Of a stretch of DNA of 64,000 nucleotides, positions 62,272 to 64,000 are shown in pieces. The DNA comes from Chrysoperla carnea (lineage: Eukaryota; Arthropoda; Insecta; Neuroptera; Chrysopidae), in contig NC_058337.1 of NCBI RefSeq assembly GCF_905475395.1, positions 116,802,368 to 116,866,367 of the forward strand, read 5' to 3'. A program made the position numbers and the translations under genes. A model generated the notes under the pieces. It was not told the origin of the DNA, did no database searches, and saw nothing but the letters and a program-made list of their open reading frames with translations. Numbering within the stretch: the first letter of the stretch is position 1; every line of letters starts with the position of its first letter.

Positions 62272-62700
62272 AAAAACAAGTGAAAACAAACAATAGACTG
62301 AGTTAATTGTTGAAATCCCTGTACAGAAAGTGTTGAATGTCAGTATTTACTATATTTTTAATAAATTAGAAAAGCTTAAAAAACCAATACAATTATGGCA
62401 ATATATTTCAGCTTAAAATTATTTGGTTTTGGAAATAGCGACAATATTTTCTAGAATTTTCGTTCCTGAGAATGTTGCAAAAGACTACTACGGAAAGACT
62501 ACTTAATTTGGACACTACCTGCAAATTTTCAACGTTTTGGGTTGTAGTGTTTACAGACAGACGGACGGACATCCGGAAATGGGCTAATTATTAGGTGATT
62601 TTTTTGAAAACCTATTCCGAAATTTTGACATTAATATTAGTAATTATCATTAAGTGGACTAAAATTAGTATACCTTTAAAATTAGTATAAAGGATATAAA
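62272..62700 (-). repeat. Dispersed repeat family 1 (copy on - strand)
   Basis: The reverse complement carries ATCACCTAATAATTAGCCCA, TTTCCGGATGTCCGTCCGTC and, at the far end, CAATTGTTTG/TTTTCACTTG-like sequence, as in 4496-5052. The middle has diverged or been deleted. Confidence 0.55.
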
Positions 62701-62704
62701 AAAT

Positions 62705-64000
62705 AAAAAAACCAATGTTTGATGCCAATGCAACGAGTCTGGTACCGTGGATGACTGTGAAGGTCACTTCTAGAAGAATTCGATTAAGTCTGACACCTAA
62801 GGTGGCTGTGCGAATAACAAAAAAAGTACATAGTGTCCATGGAAAAGGCTTACATAAACGAGCAAGTAAGTATATTCTTGGTTAAAGAAAATTTTCCTGC
62901 AGTCAAATTCTTATTTTCTTGAATTAAGTATTTGAATTGTTGATTCAAGCAATATTTACTTGATATAAGAACATCAACAGCCAAGTAATTGCAATTAGTT
63001 TAATTTAGGAATTTTATTTACAGTGTATTTGGCACACTCTATACCCTAGAACATGCAAAATTTGTATAAAGATTGAACATAATCGATTATGTTACAATTT
63101 TTTTTTTCTATCATAAAGTTTTTATCATATTACATATTATATTCGGGTAAAATCGTGTAGTATAAAATTGTTTTTTGTAATACACAAAGGACTTATCAAA
63201 TTTGAAAATCTTTAATAAAATAAAAATTCTTGAATACCTTCATAAAGTTGTTAGGTATTTTCTATCAGTGATTTTATGATGGAGTTTTATTTTTATCAAA
63301 ATAAATTTTCTTGAATAAAATTCACTTCAAATAATATTGAAGTTATACAAATAATGATGAAAATATATAAAAAAAACGAAAGATATTAAAACGTATCATT
63401 AGTTTTAATTAAAAATTATAATTATTTCTTAAGAAATATATGATATAATTAATTAAATTTATTTAAATACTTCTATATCCGCTTATGTAATTATACTTCC
63501 CACGCATTTTTACGTTTAAATATAACCAAAGTATAATTTTTATAGACATTATTTCAATTTGGTATTTAAATATGGACGTACTTAAGTATTTTATCATTTT
63601 ATTTTTGCACAATTGAAATCATTAAAAAAATTTCAATATAATTATATTTTTATGTACGTCATCTACAGATTATTATTGGTAACGGCCATACAGATTCCTA
63701 GAAAACATATCTTAAAAATAATTTTAAAGAATTTTCGATAAAATCAGTACTTGGGGCGAGGGTTTTTGGATTGAACAAAGATTTTCAAGTCAAACCTCAA
63801 ATAAACTCGATTGAAAAAAAATTTTTTGTGTTACAAGAACAAAAAGTGTACTATTTTGACATAGATAACCTAGACAATGATAAAGAAATAGACTTAGAAA
63901 TTATTTGTGTCGTCTATTGAGCAAAAAAAGAGACTTCAAACAAATGAACATAAAGATAAAAAATAAATACTTTAATTAGTTAAAATAATCTATAAGGTGT
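62705..64000. other. Gene-free AT-rich window edge
   Basis: No ORF, exon or repeat boundary recognised. It may be intron of the tincar-like gene if its 5' exons lie beyond the window. Confidence 0.35.

Overview
This is AT-rich eukaryotic genomic DNA, almost certainly from a winged insect. The evidence is genes split by short GT-AG introns, two members of the insect-typical Yellow/Major Royal Jelly Protein family in tandem, a gene that looks like Drosophila tincar, and a repeat load of Helitron, hAT, mariner-like and non-LTR elements. The order cannot be fixed from sequence alone.

Layout: (1) 1-0.6 kb: a short minus-strand ORF resembling the N-terminal part of the ciliary protein CFAP96 (C4orf47/UPF0602). 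(2) 0.6-27.7 kb: no convincing host gene, but many repeats: palindromic MITE-like elements, tandem duplications, a clear non-autonomous Helitron (15298-15749), a Helitron-type helicase remnant (16753-17232), a tRNA/LINE-like SINE (about 19012-19262), mariner-like transposase debris and a recent A-I-A duplication (13212-14068). (3) 27.8-31.7 kb: Yellow-family gene A, six coding exons, 414 aa, plus strand. (4) 31.7-43.4 kb: an intergenic block with a 3.35-kb foldback element built of tandem repeats (33225-36570), a candidate orphan 5' exon (37730-37855) and a 1.2-kb hAT-type element with a perfect 8-bp target duplication (41864-43063). (5) 43.46-48.29 kb: Yellow-family gene B, four coding exons, 407 aa, plus strand. 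It is a tandem paralogue of gene A that lacks two of gene A's introns. (6) 48.3-53.7 kb: mostly gene-free, with a small TIR element sitting in one copy of a local tandem duplication, so the other copy gives the empty site. (7) 53.8-58.3 kb: the last eight coding exons (about 897 aa) of a multi-pass membrane protein, best matched to tincar, on the minus strand. Its 5' end was not found. (8) 58.4-64 kb: transposon remnants and AT-rich DNA.

The two Yellow genes are head-to-tail secreted-protein genes and probably arose by tandem duplication. The tincar-like gene converges on them. Exon boundaries were set by hand from GT/AG sites, reading frame and paralogue alignment; every gene model closes in frame. 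I found no CRISPR, rRNA or confident tRNA gene, and nothing that amounts to a new multi-gene system. The most unusual structures are mobile-element architectures.
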